This document shows, piece after piece, positions 41,009 to 51,500 of a stretch of DNA of 64,000 bases (position 1 is the first letter of the stretch; each line of letters starts with the position of its first letter). The translations under genes and the position numbers were made by a program. Source of the stretch: UBA4636 sp045534575 (GTDB lineage Bacteria; Bacillota; Clostridia; Christensenellales; Borkfalkiaceae); assembly GCA_045534575.1 (NCBI GenBank), contig JAZSJZ010000006.1:29720-93719 (forward strand). The letters are read 5' to 3'. The notes beneath the pieces are model-generated. The model ran no database searches, was not told the DNA's origin, and was given only the letters and a program-made list of their open reading frames with translations.

Positions 41009-43654
41009 CTAAACCTTTCTAATTGCTTCAATAGGCGACTTTTTGCTCACCTTTATGATAGGAATCAAAGAAGCAAGCGTCATAGAAACAAATAAAAGAA
41101 CTGCAACTAAGCCAATGATAGGGAAAGTAAAATAAAGGAACTGAACACCTGTTAAAACGCCTTTCGCAAAAACTTTGTTGAGTAGTGGCAATGCAATTAC
41201 ATAAGAGGCAATATAAAACACCGAAGTTATAAGATAGAATATAACGCCAAGCGCATAATAAATTTTAAAAATGCTCCAGCTAGTGCCACCGATTGCACGT
41301 ATTATACCTATGTTTTTCTTGCTGTCGGAGACCACCGAAGAAATATAATTTATAAACATAAGCATGGAAATAACCAGGAATGCCGAGCCAAAAACTAAAA
41401 AGAGAGTTCTCAGAGCAATTAAGGTTAATTCGGTAAAAATGATATCTTGTGTATAATCGCTATCTGCAAAAATAGTATATTCACTAAAAAATTTCGCATA
41501 TTCAAGCGACTCTTCACGAGTTTCTGCCTTTTTCATAAGTATTTTAGAAACTGGTGTATTGCTTTCGTTCGCAAGTTCTGAGAAGAACTCATCTGAAATG
41601 TAAGTAATGCCCATCATCTGCATTTCAGGACTTTCTTTAAACAAAACCCCTTTAACGACAACTTCTTTTTCAATTTTTTTACCTATGCTTTCATAATTTA
41701 AACAAAGTGTTATTGTTTCTCCAACTCGCGGTGGAACTACGTTTTTAGGGGGATAAGTATAATATCCACCAGGGTATGTGTCAACCCATTCAGTATAGTA
41801 ATAATCTTCGTTATTTAGTTTTTCTCCAAAAAATTTTTCATAATCGCTCTTGCTTAAATAAATCTCGTTATCTTCAAGTGAAATATCTTCTGTTTCAGAT
41901 AAATATTGAAACCCGTCGGCAGTATATAACAACTCGTAATAACCAACAAAATTATGAACAGGGCGTACATCGATTGAAAAGTTTTTTCCATTCACAAAAA
42001 ATCCATCATTTTCTAAAAAAAGTATACCTTCACCACCAATCACACCATTTTCCGCAAATTTTAAGCTTCCATGAGCAGACGCTATTTTATTAACCCACTC
42101 ATCATTTACAAATAGAGAACAATAAAGTTTTTTCATTGCAAGCTCTTCAATAGTAAACATATCATCTGTTGAGTATTGAACGTTGCCGTTAGGAGATTTA
42201 TCCACCAATGCTTGCAATTCTTCATACTTTTCTATAAAACCAAATTTTTCATAGTCGGTTTTTAATATGCCAGCAACCTTTAGTGTAGCACTGCTACCCG
42301 GATAAATTTCCATAACAAAGATTTTACCTATTAAATCTTCGATCTTCGCATCGCTATTGAGTGCAACATTTGCATCCCCGTCTATATATTTACTATTTGC
42401 CCGTATAAGCCCAATAGCATAATAATCTGTAATGTATGCGCTTTGGATATCTAACGGCAAATATTCGCCTATCATAGCATATCCTAAAATGTTTTTAATA
42501 TCCTCCGCGCTATTAATTTCAATATAGCTGTTTCCGTGCCAAAATATACCCGTAGGGGAATATCGGTCCGTTGTAATTGTATAATACGGCGTCCCAAACT
42601 TAATGTTACGTTGATATAAAAAATCAGTATATGGTGAATACTTGTTTTCAATATTATATTGATTTATGTAAGATACATTTTTTCTATCCGCTTCCACATT
42701 GATATTACCATTACCATTATAATCTATTCCTTGTATAAATTGATAATATGGCACATTGTCGTCAAACAATTTATCAGATAAACTTCTATCTGAATCAACC
42801 TTCAAAACAGAGCCGAGAATGCAAAACATTGCGCACGCTAAAAAAGACAAAATTAATGAAATGGTAAACCTAATTTTTCGCTTAAAAATGTTTTTTATTG
42901 CAAATTTACCAACGTATTTTGGCGGAAATTTAGGTTTAATCGACTTATAGACAGACTTTTCTTCATTATCGCTTGCAATTTCAGTTTTGTTCTGAACGCT
43001 TTCGATAACACCGTCTTTCATGGTGATAATTTTATCTGCATAGCGATTAGCAAAATCTAAATCGTGGCTAACAACGACCACAGCAATCTCTTTTGAGAGC
43101 TCTTTTAAAATTTGAAAAACGTTTTCTGCGTTGCCACTATCAAGGTTTCCCGTTGGCTCGTCGGCAAGAAGAAGTTTTGCTCCCTTTGCAAGTTGGCGCG
43201 CTATTGCAACACGTTGGCGTTCACCGCCAGAAAGTTCGTAAGGCAATCTTTCACCATAACCTGACAACCCAACCTTTGTTAAACTTTCTTCAATCATTTC
43301 GGGCGTTGCGGTAATTCCTGCAATGTTTAACTGAAGTTCTATGTTTTGAAAAACGGTTAATTCTTCTAAAAGATTAAACTCTTGAAAGATAATTCCAACG
43401 TAAGAAGCACGATAGGAATCATATTCGCTTTGCGAAAAACTTTTCATTGAAACGCCGTCAACTAAAACGTCGCCAATGCTAATTTTATCTAGCCCGCCTA
43501 AAAGGTTTAAAAACGTTGATTTACCGCAACCAGACTTACCAACGATAAAGCACATACCTTTAGTTTCAAACGTGCAAGAAACACCTTTAAGAGCAAGAAC
43601 TTTATTCTTGCTCTTAGTGTTGTAAACGTGTCTTAAATCTCTAACCTCAATCAT
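41009..43654 (-). CDS. ABC transporter with ATPase fused to FtsX-type permease
   Basis: 881 residues in one chain. ATPase (1-225) with Walker A GKSGCGKST (39-47), signature LSGGE (141-145) and Walker B LLLADE (161-166), all intact. Then come a first membrane span (about 260-285), a 450-residue extracytoplasmic domain and three C-terminal spans (LTLIALRTLFLVFGSAFLVI onward) with the FtsX pattern. This is the MacB/LolCDE-like type VII ABC topology, which drives extracellular mechanics (peptide or lipoprotein release, antimicrobial defence) and not classical transport. The gene lies 38 bases after a small lipoprotein gene, probably its partner. Confidence 0.88.
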   Translation of the reverse strand: MIEVRDLRHVYNTKSKNKVLALKGVSCTFETKGMCFIVGKSGCGKSTFLNLLGGLDKISIGDVLVDGVSMKSFSQSEYDSYRASYVGIIFQEFNLLEELTVFQNIELQLNIAGITATPEMIEESLTKVGLSGYGERLPYELSGGERQRVAIARQLAKGAKLLLADEPTGNLDSGNAENVFQILKELSKEIAVVVVSHDLDFANRYADKIITMKDGVIESVQNKTEIASDNEEKSVYKSIKPKFPPKYVGKFAIKNIFKRKIRFTISLILSFLACAMFCILGSVLKVDSDRSLSDKLFDDNVPYYQFIQGIDYNGNGNINVEADRKNVSYINQYNIENKYSPYTDFLYQRNIKFGTPYYTITTDRYSPTGIFWHGNSYIEINSAEDIKNILGYAMIGEYLPLDIQSAYITDYYAIGLIRANSKYIDGDANVALNSDAKIEDLIGKIFVMEIYPGSSATLKVAGILKTDYEKFGFIEKYEELQALVDKSPNGNVQYSTDDMFTIEELAMKKLYCSLFVNDEWVNKIASAHGSLKFAENGVIGGEGILFLENDGFFVNGKNFSIDVRPVHNFVGYYELLYTADGFQYLSETEDISLEDNEIYLSKSDYEKFFGEKLNNEDYYYTEWVDTYPGGYYTYPPKNVVPPRVGETITLCLNYESIGKKIEKEVVVKGVLFKESPEMQMMGITYISDEFFSELANESNTPVSKILMKKAETREESLEYAKFFSEYTIFADSDYTQDIIFTELTLIALRTLFLVFGSAFLVISMLMFINYISSVVSDSKKNIGIIRAIGGTSWSIFKIYYALGVIFYLITSVFYIASYVIALPLLNKVFAKGVLTGVQFLYFTFPIIGLVAVLLFVSMTLASLIPIIKVSKKSPIEAIRKV

Positions 43655-43692
43655 AACAAATTATCCTTTCATTTTTGTTTTGAAAAATTCGT

Positions 43693-44178
43693 TTAAATAG
43701 ATGGAACTAAAACTATGAGCAAAAGCGTATCTGGGAAATAGAAGAAATATACCCTTTGCGTTATAAGCCAATAATATGAGTTTTCAAAATTAGGAATATA
43801 TTCTTTTGGAATTTCTCCTGCTCCAAGTGTTGAAGCTTTCCACTCATCATCGAAAAAATCTTCTTCCATTTCAGTGTTTTTTTGGTTTGAAAATGAGTTT
43901 TCGTTTAACCATTCTATCGGTTCGGTTTTAAATTCATATACCGTAAATTGTCTATGCCGACCATTAGCAAACGAATTGTCAAAAAAATGATATAAAACGT
44001 CTGTGTCGGTTGGAATTTCAACGGCTGTTAGTTCTTGTATCCTATCTCTTTGTTGCCAAGCGTCTTTAGAGCAAGCGCTCAAGGAAAAAATGCTAACAGC
44101 AATTAAAATGCTACACAAAAATAATTTAACTGCGTTTTTCGAACAAACTTTTAACGTTTTTTTGCGTAATTTTTTCAC
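43693..44178 (-). CDS. Small lipoprotein preceding the ABC-FtsX gene
   Basis: 161 residues. Basic N-terminus, hydrophobic core (LFLCSILIAVSIF) and lipobox LSAC; the mature part is about 125 residues with EEDFFDDEW and an aromatic C-terminus (YYWLITQRVYFFYFPDTLLL). No family recognised. GTG at 44178 is chosen since AAGGTGCG is properly spaced; the longer TTG-initiated form lacks a site. Co-directional and tightly spaced with the ABC gene. Confidence 0.68.
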   Translation of the reverse strand: MKKLRKKTLKVCSKNAVKLFLCSILIAVSIFSLSACSKDAWQQRDRIQELTAVEIPTDTDVLYHFFDNSFANGRHRQFTVYEFKTEPIEWLNENSFSNQKNTEMEEDFFDDEWKASTLGAGEIPKEYIPNFENSYYWLITQRVYFFYFPDTLLLIVLVPSI

Positions 44179-44336
44179 TTTCGCACCTTTTTTATTTGCC
44201 GTGCAATACGTCAAAACTTAATCCTTTTTTCTTGCTTTTAATTATAGCATATAGGGGGCGGGTTGTAAATATAATCTAAAAAATTTTTGCGTTTCAAAAT
44301 TGATAAAAAACTAATAAAACAACGTTTAAATAAAAA

Positions 44337-44365
44337 TTGCAAAAACGTTTGTTTTGTGTTATATT
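44337..44365 (+). promoter_or_regulatory. Promoter of the PL6-family lyase gene
   Basis: TTGCAA (44337-44342), 17-base spacer, TATATT (44360-44365). Confidence 0.6.
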
Positions 44366-44371
44366 ATTTAT

Positions 44372-44387
44372 AGCAGTTTAAACTGCT
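44372..44387. promoter_or_regulatory. Perfect 16-base palindrome downstream of the lyase promoter
   Basis: AGCAGTTTAAACTGCT at the expected transcription start, 15 bases before the ATG: a likely repressor operator for substrate induction. Confidence 0.55.
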
Positions 44388-44402
44388 TAAATAAGGTGGG
44401 TT

Positions 44403-46286
44403 ATGAAAAAATTTGTTTTAGTGTTTGTTTTAATTTTAGTTTTTGCGCTTTCAGCGTGCAATAATATGGCGCAAAACTTTGAAAATAGTTCTAGTTCTCA
44501 AGGCTTTTCGTCTTTTCAAAACGAAAACCAAGGCGGGCAAAATTCGCAAGGCAATTCTTCTAGCGGAGGGGCAAATTCTTCTAACGAAGAACAAAACTCG
44601 GCTTCAAACGAAGGGGCGAATACTTCTAGTTCCATAAACACTTCTTCTTCAAATTCTAGTTCGCAAGGTCAATCTTCTTCGTATTCTTCGAGCATTTCCG
44701 TTTCAACGAATATTCCTTCAAGCGTAGAGTCGGTTTTAAACACGGCAATAAGCGAAACGGTTTTAATGCCAACGGGAATAGTTGAACACGACTATATTAT
44801 TTTCCCAAGAGTTTCAAAAACCAACCTTGTTTATATGACCTTTGAATCGCACGATACGTCGATTATCGATAACGAGGGAAGAGTTTATCAAGGTTCGAGC
44901 CAAAAGCAAGTTACCGTTAGCGGTTATTTTTCCTTTGATGGCTACACTAAGAAAAAAGATTACACTTTAACCGTTGCGCCTAAGAAGGAAGAGTCGGTAA
45001 AAATAACCAAGAACGATGCTAGAATTAAAAAAATTGTTGAAGTTAATAGCGTTTCAGCCTTAAAAACGGCGGTATCTTCTTTAAGCGCGGGCGATTGCAT
45101 TTTGTTAAAGAGCGGAACTTACTCTGGGTTTAATTCAAAAATTGAGGCAAGCGGAACAGAGCAAAACCCAATCTTTATTCTTAGCGAGGTGGACGGCGGA
45201 GCGGTGTTCACTGGCTCAACCTATTTTGATTGCCGTGGCAATAACGTTATAATTTCCGGCTTAAAGTTCGCGAACGGCTCGCCAGCAAATTCGCGTGGCG
45301 CGGTAAGTTTTTTAGGCGATGATTGTAGGCTTACGAACTGCCTTTTTGATAGTTTTTATGAATCTAGCGTTGACGAAAAGTGGGTATCGCTTTCGGGAAA
45401 GCGGGCTGAGGTTGACCACAACGAGTTTGTTGGAAAGTCAGCGCCGGGCGCGCTTTTAACCATTTGGCGTGAAGACGATTCTAGTCAATTTCATCATATT
45501 CACCACAATTTGTTTAAAGATTTTCCAGCGGGAGATGCAAACGGCTTTGAAACGATAAGGGTTGGCGATTCTACTATGAGCCAAAGTGATGCTTATTGTT
45601 TAATCGAAAACAACGTTTTCTCTTCATGCAACGGCGAAATTGAGATAATTTCTGTTAAAAGCGGAAGAAATATGGTTAGAAACAACACGTTTATCGAGTG
45701 CCAAGGTCATTTAACGTTTAGGCACGGCAAGAATAACTACGCTTATTCTAACGCGTTCTTGTGCAACGAGGTTTCAAATTCTGGCGGTATTCGCGCATAC
45801 GACGGCGGGCACGTTATTAAGAACAACTACGTTTACGGGCAAAGGTCAACTTCAAACACAAGGGCTGGGTTTATTCTTCACTCGGGCGAAAACGAGGTGG
45901 GCGATATACCGAAAATAAACGCCGGTTGGACGGCTTATAACTGCCTTGTTGAAAACAACACAGCGGTTAACTGCCAGCAAAGTTTTATGTTCTGCAAAAA
46001 ATATACTTACGCAACCAAAGATATCGTTTTAAAAAATAACGTTGCTTCAAACTCTTCTTGCGCCGGCTTTAGAGTGAACATTGAGCCTAGAAATTTGCAA
46101 TCTAGCGGTAATTTGGTTTACGCAAGCTCTGTTTATACTTCTAACACAACGTTTTCTAACCTTTCGGGCTTAGAGGTTAAAGCATATTTCTTGCCAACCA
46201 TCTCTCAATTTGGTTGCTACGAATATTCAGGCTGTGGCTCAAGTGGCGTTAAGGTTTTGACCGAACAAAACGTAGGAAATTATTAA
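44403..46286 (+). CDS. PL6-family (chondroitinase B/alginate lyase-like) lipoprotein
   Basis: 627 residues. Lipobox LSAC, a Ser/Gln/Asn linker of about 85 residues, a small beta domain (about 110-200), then a right-handed beta-helix. The PL6 catalytic pair is visible: Lys419 in EIISVKSGRN and Arg440 in LTFRHGKNN. The 21-residue gap equals that between Lys250 and Arg271 of chondroitinase B, and the intervening NNTFIECQGH also fits the family. Characterised members cut dermatan sulfate or alginate; the substrate here is unknown. The rest of the locus points to pectin-type glycans, so alternatives should be kept open. Confidence 0.83.
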   Translation: MKKFVLVFVLILVFALSACNNMAQNFENSSSSQGFSSFQNENQGGQNSQGNSSSGGANSSNEEQNSASNEGANTSSSINTSSSNSSSQGQSSSYSSSISVSTNIPSSVESVLNTAISETVLMPTGIVEHDYIIFPRVSKTNLVYMTFESHDTSIIDNEGRVYQGSSQKQVTVSGYFSFDGYTKKKDYTLTVAPKKEESVKITKNDARIKKIVEVNSVSALKTAVSSLSAGDCILLKSGTYSGFNSKIEASGTEQNPIFILSEVDGGAVFTGSTYFDCRGNNVIISGLKFANGSPANSRGAVSFLGDDCRLTNCLFDSFYESSVDEKWVSLSGKRAEVDHNEFVGKSAPGALLTIWREDDSSQFHHIHHNLFKDFPAGDANGFETIRVGDSTMSQSDAYCLIENNVFSSCNGEIEIISVKSGRNMVRNNTFIECQGHLTFRHGKNNYAYSNAFLCNEVSNSGGIRAYDGGHVIKNNYVYGQRSTSNTRAGFILHSGENEVGDIPKINAGWTAYNCLVENNTAVNCQQSFMFCKKYTYATKDIVLKNNVASNSSCAGFRVNIEPRNLQSSGNLVYASSVYTSNTTFSNLSGLEVKAYFLPTISQFGCYEYSGCGSSGVKVLTEQNVGNY

Positions 46287-46342
46287 ACTTCAAAGCCTTA
46301 AATCATAATTTTTAACTGTAGAAAAATTTAAAGCAAAAATAA

Positions 46343-46379
46343 AAAAACTGTCCTATAACCTCGTTATCGGGCAGTTTTT
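46343..46379 (+). terminator. Terminator of the PL6-family gene containing a 19-base repeat
   Basis: AAAAACTG / CAGTTTTT stem capped by CCTATAACCTCGTTATCGG (46352-46370), a full repeat copy. Confidence 0.85.
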
Positions 46380-46383
46380 GTTT

Positions 46384-46418
46384 AAGAAAAAGCGACCTTG
46401 CGCTAGTGCAAGGTCGCT
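46384..46418 (-). terminator. Terminator of the beta-helix lipoprotein gene
   Basis: AGCGACCTTGC / GCAAGGTCGCT, 11-base perfect stem; on the minus strand it is followed by TTTTTCTT. Confidence 0.85.
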
Positions 46419-46446
46419 AAAAGTTTAGTTCTAAATAATTTAGTTT

Positions 46447-48258
46447 TTAGTTAATTTCAACCGCGCCAATTTCAACAACACCGTTTACTCTTTGGTTTAA
46501 GTAAAAATCATAGTAGCCACAATTTGTTGCCGTTCCCGCATTTGCTACGACGGATTGCATCGAAGGGCGAAGGTCGTTATCGAGCGTGGTTGCACCGGTT
46601 ATCGTCGTTGCGTTCAGCAAGCTATTAAACGCTGAAACGCCCGTTTGAGAATCTTCAAACATATTGAACTTGTAGTTATTAGTATTGTTGCCAGCAAAGA
46701 AATAGTTGTTATAGAAGGTTATGTTCTTAGAATAGTTCGAAGAAAAATCAGTTCTAACTAAAGCGTTTCCTTCTGCGCCGTAAACAAGGTTGTTTATAAA
46801 CGAAATGCCGTCAACTTTTGCAATAACGATTTCACCCGCCCACGATTCGTTTGAAGTGGTGTTGTTATAAAGCGTGTTGTTTATGAATTTTGTTGAATAA
46901 ACAACGCCCGTTGAACTCGTTTCGTAGCCACCAACTCTTATTCCGCACATAGAATTGTTTTTAACGATATTGTTGCGAACCAAAATGTTTTTAACGGGAT
47001 AACTCGTTTGCTTTTCTTCGCTACCAACCTCAATACCGAATTGGCAGTTATAGATTAAGTTTTGTTGCAAAATTATATCTCTAGAGCCGTCAACGTAAAG
47101 CCCAGCGCAGTCAGCGTAATCGCAGAAGCTGTTATAAATAACGTTTCCGCTTGCAATGCAGAATCTTGGTTGGTCTAGGCTTGCAGTTGAGCAGTAGCCT
47201 GCGTTGCCGTAAAAGTCAATGCCGATGTTAGTAATGTCGTGAACTTCGTTTTCAATAACGTAAACGTATTCGCAGTTAGCGGTAACCGATAGCGTTTCAG
47301 CCCAACCCGTTACGTTATCGTAAAGTTCGTTGTTTGCTATAATAACGTGGCTAATAGGGTTAGATTGCTCGCCGAAAAGCAAAATGCCGTTCGCTCCGGA
47401 ATTTGTATCGCTTTGAGGGTTAGAGGAGGTGGTTTTAATTTCGTGAATGGTTAAATTTCTCAAAATTAAGTGGTTTTGCCCATTTCCCCACATCGCAATG
47501 CCGTGAGCCGATTTTGCCGTTACGTTATAAATTTCAATGCCCTCGAAAACAATGTATTGGCAACCTGCGTCAAATTGGAAAGCGTAACTTTCGCTCTTTG
47601 TGGTTGGGTTTGTAATGATAGGCGTTTCGTTAGGGTAGTTACGGATTGTAACGTAGTTTTGGCTATCGCCTTTAGCGTTTACGAAATAGCCGTCGTATGA
47701 AGAAGGCGTATAAGTTCCGCCACGAAGGTATAGCGTTTGACCTTTTTGAACCTCGTCTAACGCTTCTTGCAAAGAATAAGGGCTATTCAAACTGCCGTCG
47801 CCATTGCCGTTAGGAGAGGCGAAAATAGCGTTTTGCGCTAGGCTTGGATTAAATTCGTATTCGCCAAGAGATTTATAGTATGATAAAAATGCTTCGTCTT
47901 TTGCGCTAGCACTGTCAAAAGAGCCTTCGATGCGCGCGTCAAAGCGTTGGGCAAAGTTCAACTCTTCGCCAACTGCTGGCGTTTGAGAAGAAGAATTTCC
48001 ACCGCTTGAAGAACTACTTGAGTTTTCGTTCCCTGTTTGATTGCTGTTTTGGTTTCCGCTTTGATTTCCATTTTCGTTTCCGTTTTGATTTCCGTTTTGG
48101 CTATCGCTATTAGACGAGCCAGAACCGTTATCTTGCGAGTAAATTCCGTTAGGCGAGTTTTTCGAACTTGAACTGTTTTGTTGATTTTTCGAGCAAGCCG
48201 AAAGTAAAACTAACGTTACCGCTAAAACTATCGCAACGATTAAACTTAACTTTTTCAT
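46447..48258 (-). CDS. Right-handed beta-helix lipoprotein
   Basis: 603 residues. Lipobox LSAC, then a Ser/Asn/Gly/Gln linker of about 85 residues with tandem Gly-Asn-Gln units, then a parallel beta-helix (from IFASPNGNGDGSLNSPYSLQ to the C-terminus) rich in NN, NLxIHxI and GIxV turns. This start is shared by many pectate lyase-like and other polysaccharide-active beta-helix proteins, including the PL9 gene nearby. No catalytic signature of a defined PL family was recognised, so it may be a lyase, epimerase or hydrolase. Confidence 0.75.
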   Translation of the reverse strand: MKKLSLIVAIVLAVTLVLLSACSKNQQNSSSSKNSPNGIYSQDNGSGSSNSDSQNGNQNGNENGNQSGNQNSNQTGNENSSSSSSGGNSSSQTPAVGEELNFAQRFDARIEGSFDSASAKDEAFLSYYKSLGEYEFNPSLAQNAIFASPNGNGDGSLNSPYSLQEALDEVQKGQTLYLRGGTYTPSSYDGYFVNAKGDSQNYVTIRNYPNETPIITNPTTKSESYAFQFDAGCQYIVFEGIEIYNVTAKSAHGIAMWGNGQNHLILRNLTIHEIKTTSSNPQSDTNSGANGILLFGEQSNPISHVIIANNELYDNVTGWAETLSVTANCEYVYVIENEVHDITNIGIDFYGNAGYCSTASLDQPRFCIASGNVIYNSFCDYADCAGLYVDGSRDIILQQNLIYNCQFGIEVGSEEKQTSYPVKNILVRNNIVKNNSMCGIRVGGYETSSTGVVYSTKFINNTLYNNTTSNESWAGEIVIAKVDGISFINNLVYGAEGNALVRTDFSSNYSKNITFYNNYFFAGNNTNNYKFNMFEDSQTGVSAFNSLLNATTITGATTLDNDLRPSMQSVVANAGTATNCGYYDFYLNQRVNGVVEIGAVEIN

Positions 48259-48360
48259 AATTTCTCCATTTAATAATGTTTTAAAATATGTCTAAATTAA
48301 ACCTTTTAACTTAGGCTCTGTATTCAATTAAACCACTTTAGATTGGTTTTGACAATAAAA

Positions 48361-48397
48361 AAACAAAAAAAGGCGACTTGCAAAAACGCAAGTCGCC
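48361..48397 (-). terminator. Terminator after the tiny peptide gene
   Basis: Minus strand GGCGACTTGC-GTTTTT-GCAAGTCGCC followed by a long T run. Confidence 0.92.
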
Positions 48398-48405
48398 AAG
48401 TTAAA

Positions 48406-48543
48406 TTACCAAATAATATCGTAATCGGTATCGCCTTCGTTGCCGTGGTCTAAGTTTCCGCCACCAGAACCCGTTGGGCTCATAAAAACGGAGTCTTGTA
48501 AAAAGTAAACTATGGTTAAAATAGGTTCTTTAAATTCCTTCAT
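48406..48543 (-). CDS. 45-residue Gly-rich acidic peptide
   Basis: A very short gene with an excellent ribosome binding site (GGAGGAAATTGTT before ATG). It starts 14 bases after the GH105 stop codon and ends just before a strong terminator. The peptide has a conserved-looking N-terminal half (MKEFKEPILTIVYFLQDSVF), then MSPTGSGGG and an acidic tail ending in Asp-Tyr-Asp-Ile-Ile-Trp. From memory, similar unnamed peptides (MKxYxxPxxEVxxFxxxDVI followed by a Gly/Asp-rich tail) recur in gut Clostridia, but I cannot search. No signal peptide. Precursor peptide, chaperone-like partner and regulator are all possible. Confidence 0.72.
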   Translation of the reverse strand: MKEFKEPILTIVYFLQDSVFMSPTGSGGGNLDHGNEGDTDYDIIW

Positions 48544-48557
48544 AACAATTTCCTCCG

Positions 48558-51500
48558 TTAATCGATTTGTGCGCCGTATTTGTTGAAAATTTCTTTATGG
48601 ATTTCACCCATTAGATAATATGCGCCACGTGCAATATCGCAAATTCTTCTTTCTCCGCCGTTAGATAACTCTTTTCCATTATTGAAAATGAGCGAGGCGG
48701 TGGCGGTTATGGTTTGTTGGCAACGAGCAAGGTCTGTTTGGCTTGTTGTTGCGTCGAGTTTTGTGTTTATAACCGCGTTAACTACGATTGAATTTCCATC
48801 TAGAACATAGTTTTGAGCGTAGAATTTATTATCTTGCGACGTTTTTATGTTGAACAAAACTTTTATGTTAGAAGCATATGAGTGAAGGTCTGGGGCTTGT
48901 TCAATTCCGTAAAATGAAATACTAAACACAAACCGAACCCCCGTTCCAGAAGGGCCTGATAATCTTATGCTTCCGCCAAGGAACGTTATTTTTGAATAAA
49001 GCGCAAAATATTCTCCTTCTTGTGGCACGGCGTCGCCGACGTTATATAGCGTTGCGCCAAAATCGTTCGTCCAGCCGATGAAAGTGTATCCCAAAGTTTC
49101 TGGATTAGATTCAAACATATTAACCGCTCTAAACGCTGAATTTTCAGGATAGAATTGAGTTATAGACGTTTCAACGTTTAATTGGCTTTCCCAAACGGCG
49201 TAGAAGGTGATATTGTCTGCAATAGGGGTTGAGAAGTTGAATTCTTCACCTAAAACGTAAGGCGACCAGTGACTGAAAGTATCTCCAGCTTTGGTTGGGA
49301 TAGCCGATGGCTTAGAAATAGTTTGACCAGTATAGAAGTTAGCCGTTGCAATTGTTTTACCTTCACTTGTAAAAGTAGCGGTCTTTTTCCTAACGTCAGG
49401 CGTGATTGGCGTGGTTGGTTGTGGGTTAGTGTATTCAATAAACGCTAGAATGAACGGACCAACGCCTTTACCTTCGTTTGAGCTAATAGATTCACTTAAG
49501 TAATAATTGATTGAGCCATCGCGATCAGAGCTTAAGCCAGCGGATTTACAAATGTCGTAAAGCTTATTTGAACTAGAGTCAAAAGAGTGGCTGTAAATAC
49601 CCTCAAAGCAAATTCTGCCCTCGGTTACGTAATCGGTTGAGCCTTGCAAATAACCAAGTCTTCCACCTTTCATTAAGGCGTAGGCTATCATTGACGAGCC
49701 CGAAACCTCTAAATAGTTGCGGTAGGAACTTCCGCTGTCACTCTCGCTTGAATTAATGTAACTATCAAAGTTGATAACTTGATAATACATATTAGTATCA
49801 GGGTCTTTGAACGCTAAAAGGCTATCCATAAGTCTTTGGAAGAAGTCGATTAAATAATCTCTGTCTTGACCTTCAGGGAAGTATTCAATAACGTCCGCAA
49901 GCGACATTACGAGCCATCCCATACTTCTTAGCCAAAAGTTTTTACTGCAATAATTGTCAGGATCTCTCCACGAAATACTCTTTGCTGAATAGCCGTGGTA
50001 GCATAGCCCTGTTACGTCGTCTTGCATTTTATCGTCAATGAATTCATATTGACGCCTTAGTGCATAAAACTCGCTATCGTCTGCCTTAGTTGAAGATAGG
50101 TATCTCGCTAAATACGGAGCATACATATACATTCCATCAAGCCAAACCTGCTCGTCATATGTAGATTTGTGCCTATAGTTGCCGTAAGAGCCTGTAACCG
50201 TTTTAAAAGTTTTTAAAAGTTTTAAAGTGTTTTCGATTGCTAAAATGTATTTTTCGTCGTGAGAAAGTTCGTATGCGTCAAATAAAATTTTAGATTCGCA
50301 AATAAAGTCAAGTTCTTCCTTAGTTACCGGTTTTGCGGTAGATACGTTATAGAATTTGCCTTCGGCAGTTATGTAATTGGTAACGAAGTTTAAAAAGAAC
50401 GTTTTATATTTTTCGTTGCCCGTTGCGTAGTATAGGTTTACAACGCCGTTTAAGAACACGCCGTCAATATAGTTCCATTGCGCTTTGAAACTTTCGGTGT
50501 TCCAGGCAGGGTTTTTCGTTATGTTTTGAGCTGTTTTATCAATGAGGCTATCAACGTAAGCTTGGAAAGAGGTTGAGTCAACGTCAGTTACCCATAGCGA
50601 GTAAAGCGTGGTGTTGTTAGATACAACGTCTTCGTCGAAATCAAACTTGTTCTTGCTTGTACTTTTTTTGTTGTCGGTATACCAACCGCCAAAATAAAGA
50701 GCATTCTCATTGGTTGGGTCATCTGGGCGTTCAACTAAAGAATCTTTATCAACCGAAATGGTTGTGTAAACCTTTCCTTGATCCATAAAAGTTACGATAA
50801 CTTGCTCTTTGCCGTAAATAAAGTTTGCCGTTAAGGTAACTTCGCCGTCTGGCATAGTGAATGAATAAACGCCGTTCGAAACGCTAAAAGAAAGTTCTTG
50901 ACCATCGCCGTAAACGCCTGTCCATGAGGTGAACGTGTGATTTTCTTTAGTAGGCGTAGGTAGTGTGATTTTTGTTCCGTAATCAGCCGTGTTTTTTAAA
51001 TTGCCTTCAACTTCGCCGTCGTTAAGTTCGTAAAAAATGCTGTGATTATGAATTTTCCACACAGCGTAAAGCGTTAATTTTTTGCTGGTGCCGAAAACTT
51101 CCTCGTTTGCCGTCAAAACCGAGTTTTCTTCAACGTCAACGCTCGTTCCACCTGCTGTTAAAGACCAGCCTAAAAAGTCGTAACCAAATCTTGTTGCCGA
51201 GCCTATGGTTAAAGTTTCACCGTCGTTTAGTTCAATAGCGTTTTCAGGAAGGGCGATTGTTGAGTCGCTAGAAGAAATATTATCGTCATAAGTTAAAGAA
51301 TAAGTGGTAGGAGTAGGCTCAGGTTCTGGCTCTGGTTCTGGCTCTGGTTCAGGTTCAGGCTCTGGCTCTGGGGCGACATCGCCTTCAAGCGCTGTAATTG
51401 CTATACTATAAAGATATGATTCACTACCAGTTCCCTTAATAACATAATAGCCAGCGTCTAGTTCTGAACAAGTCAATTTCAATCCGCCACCGCTCTTAAG

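Noticed and set aside
42940..42960. Look-alike of the 19-base repeat inside the ABC gene (TTTAATCGACTTATAGAC), and another in spoIIR near 31065
   Set aside because: Both lie in coding sequence, match only partly and do not form the paired arms; probably chance in A/T-rich codons.
51313..51374. Regular short repeats suggestive of a CRISPR array
   Set aside because: Units are 6-12 bases without unique spacers and encode a Pro-Glu linker in frame. No CRISPR array or cas gene was found in the window.
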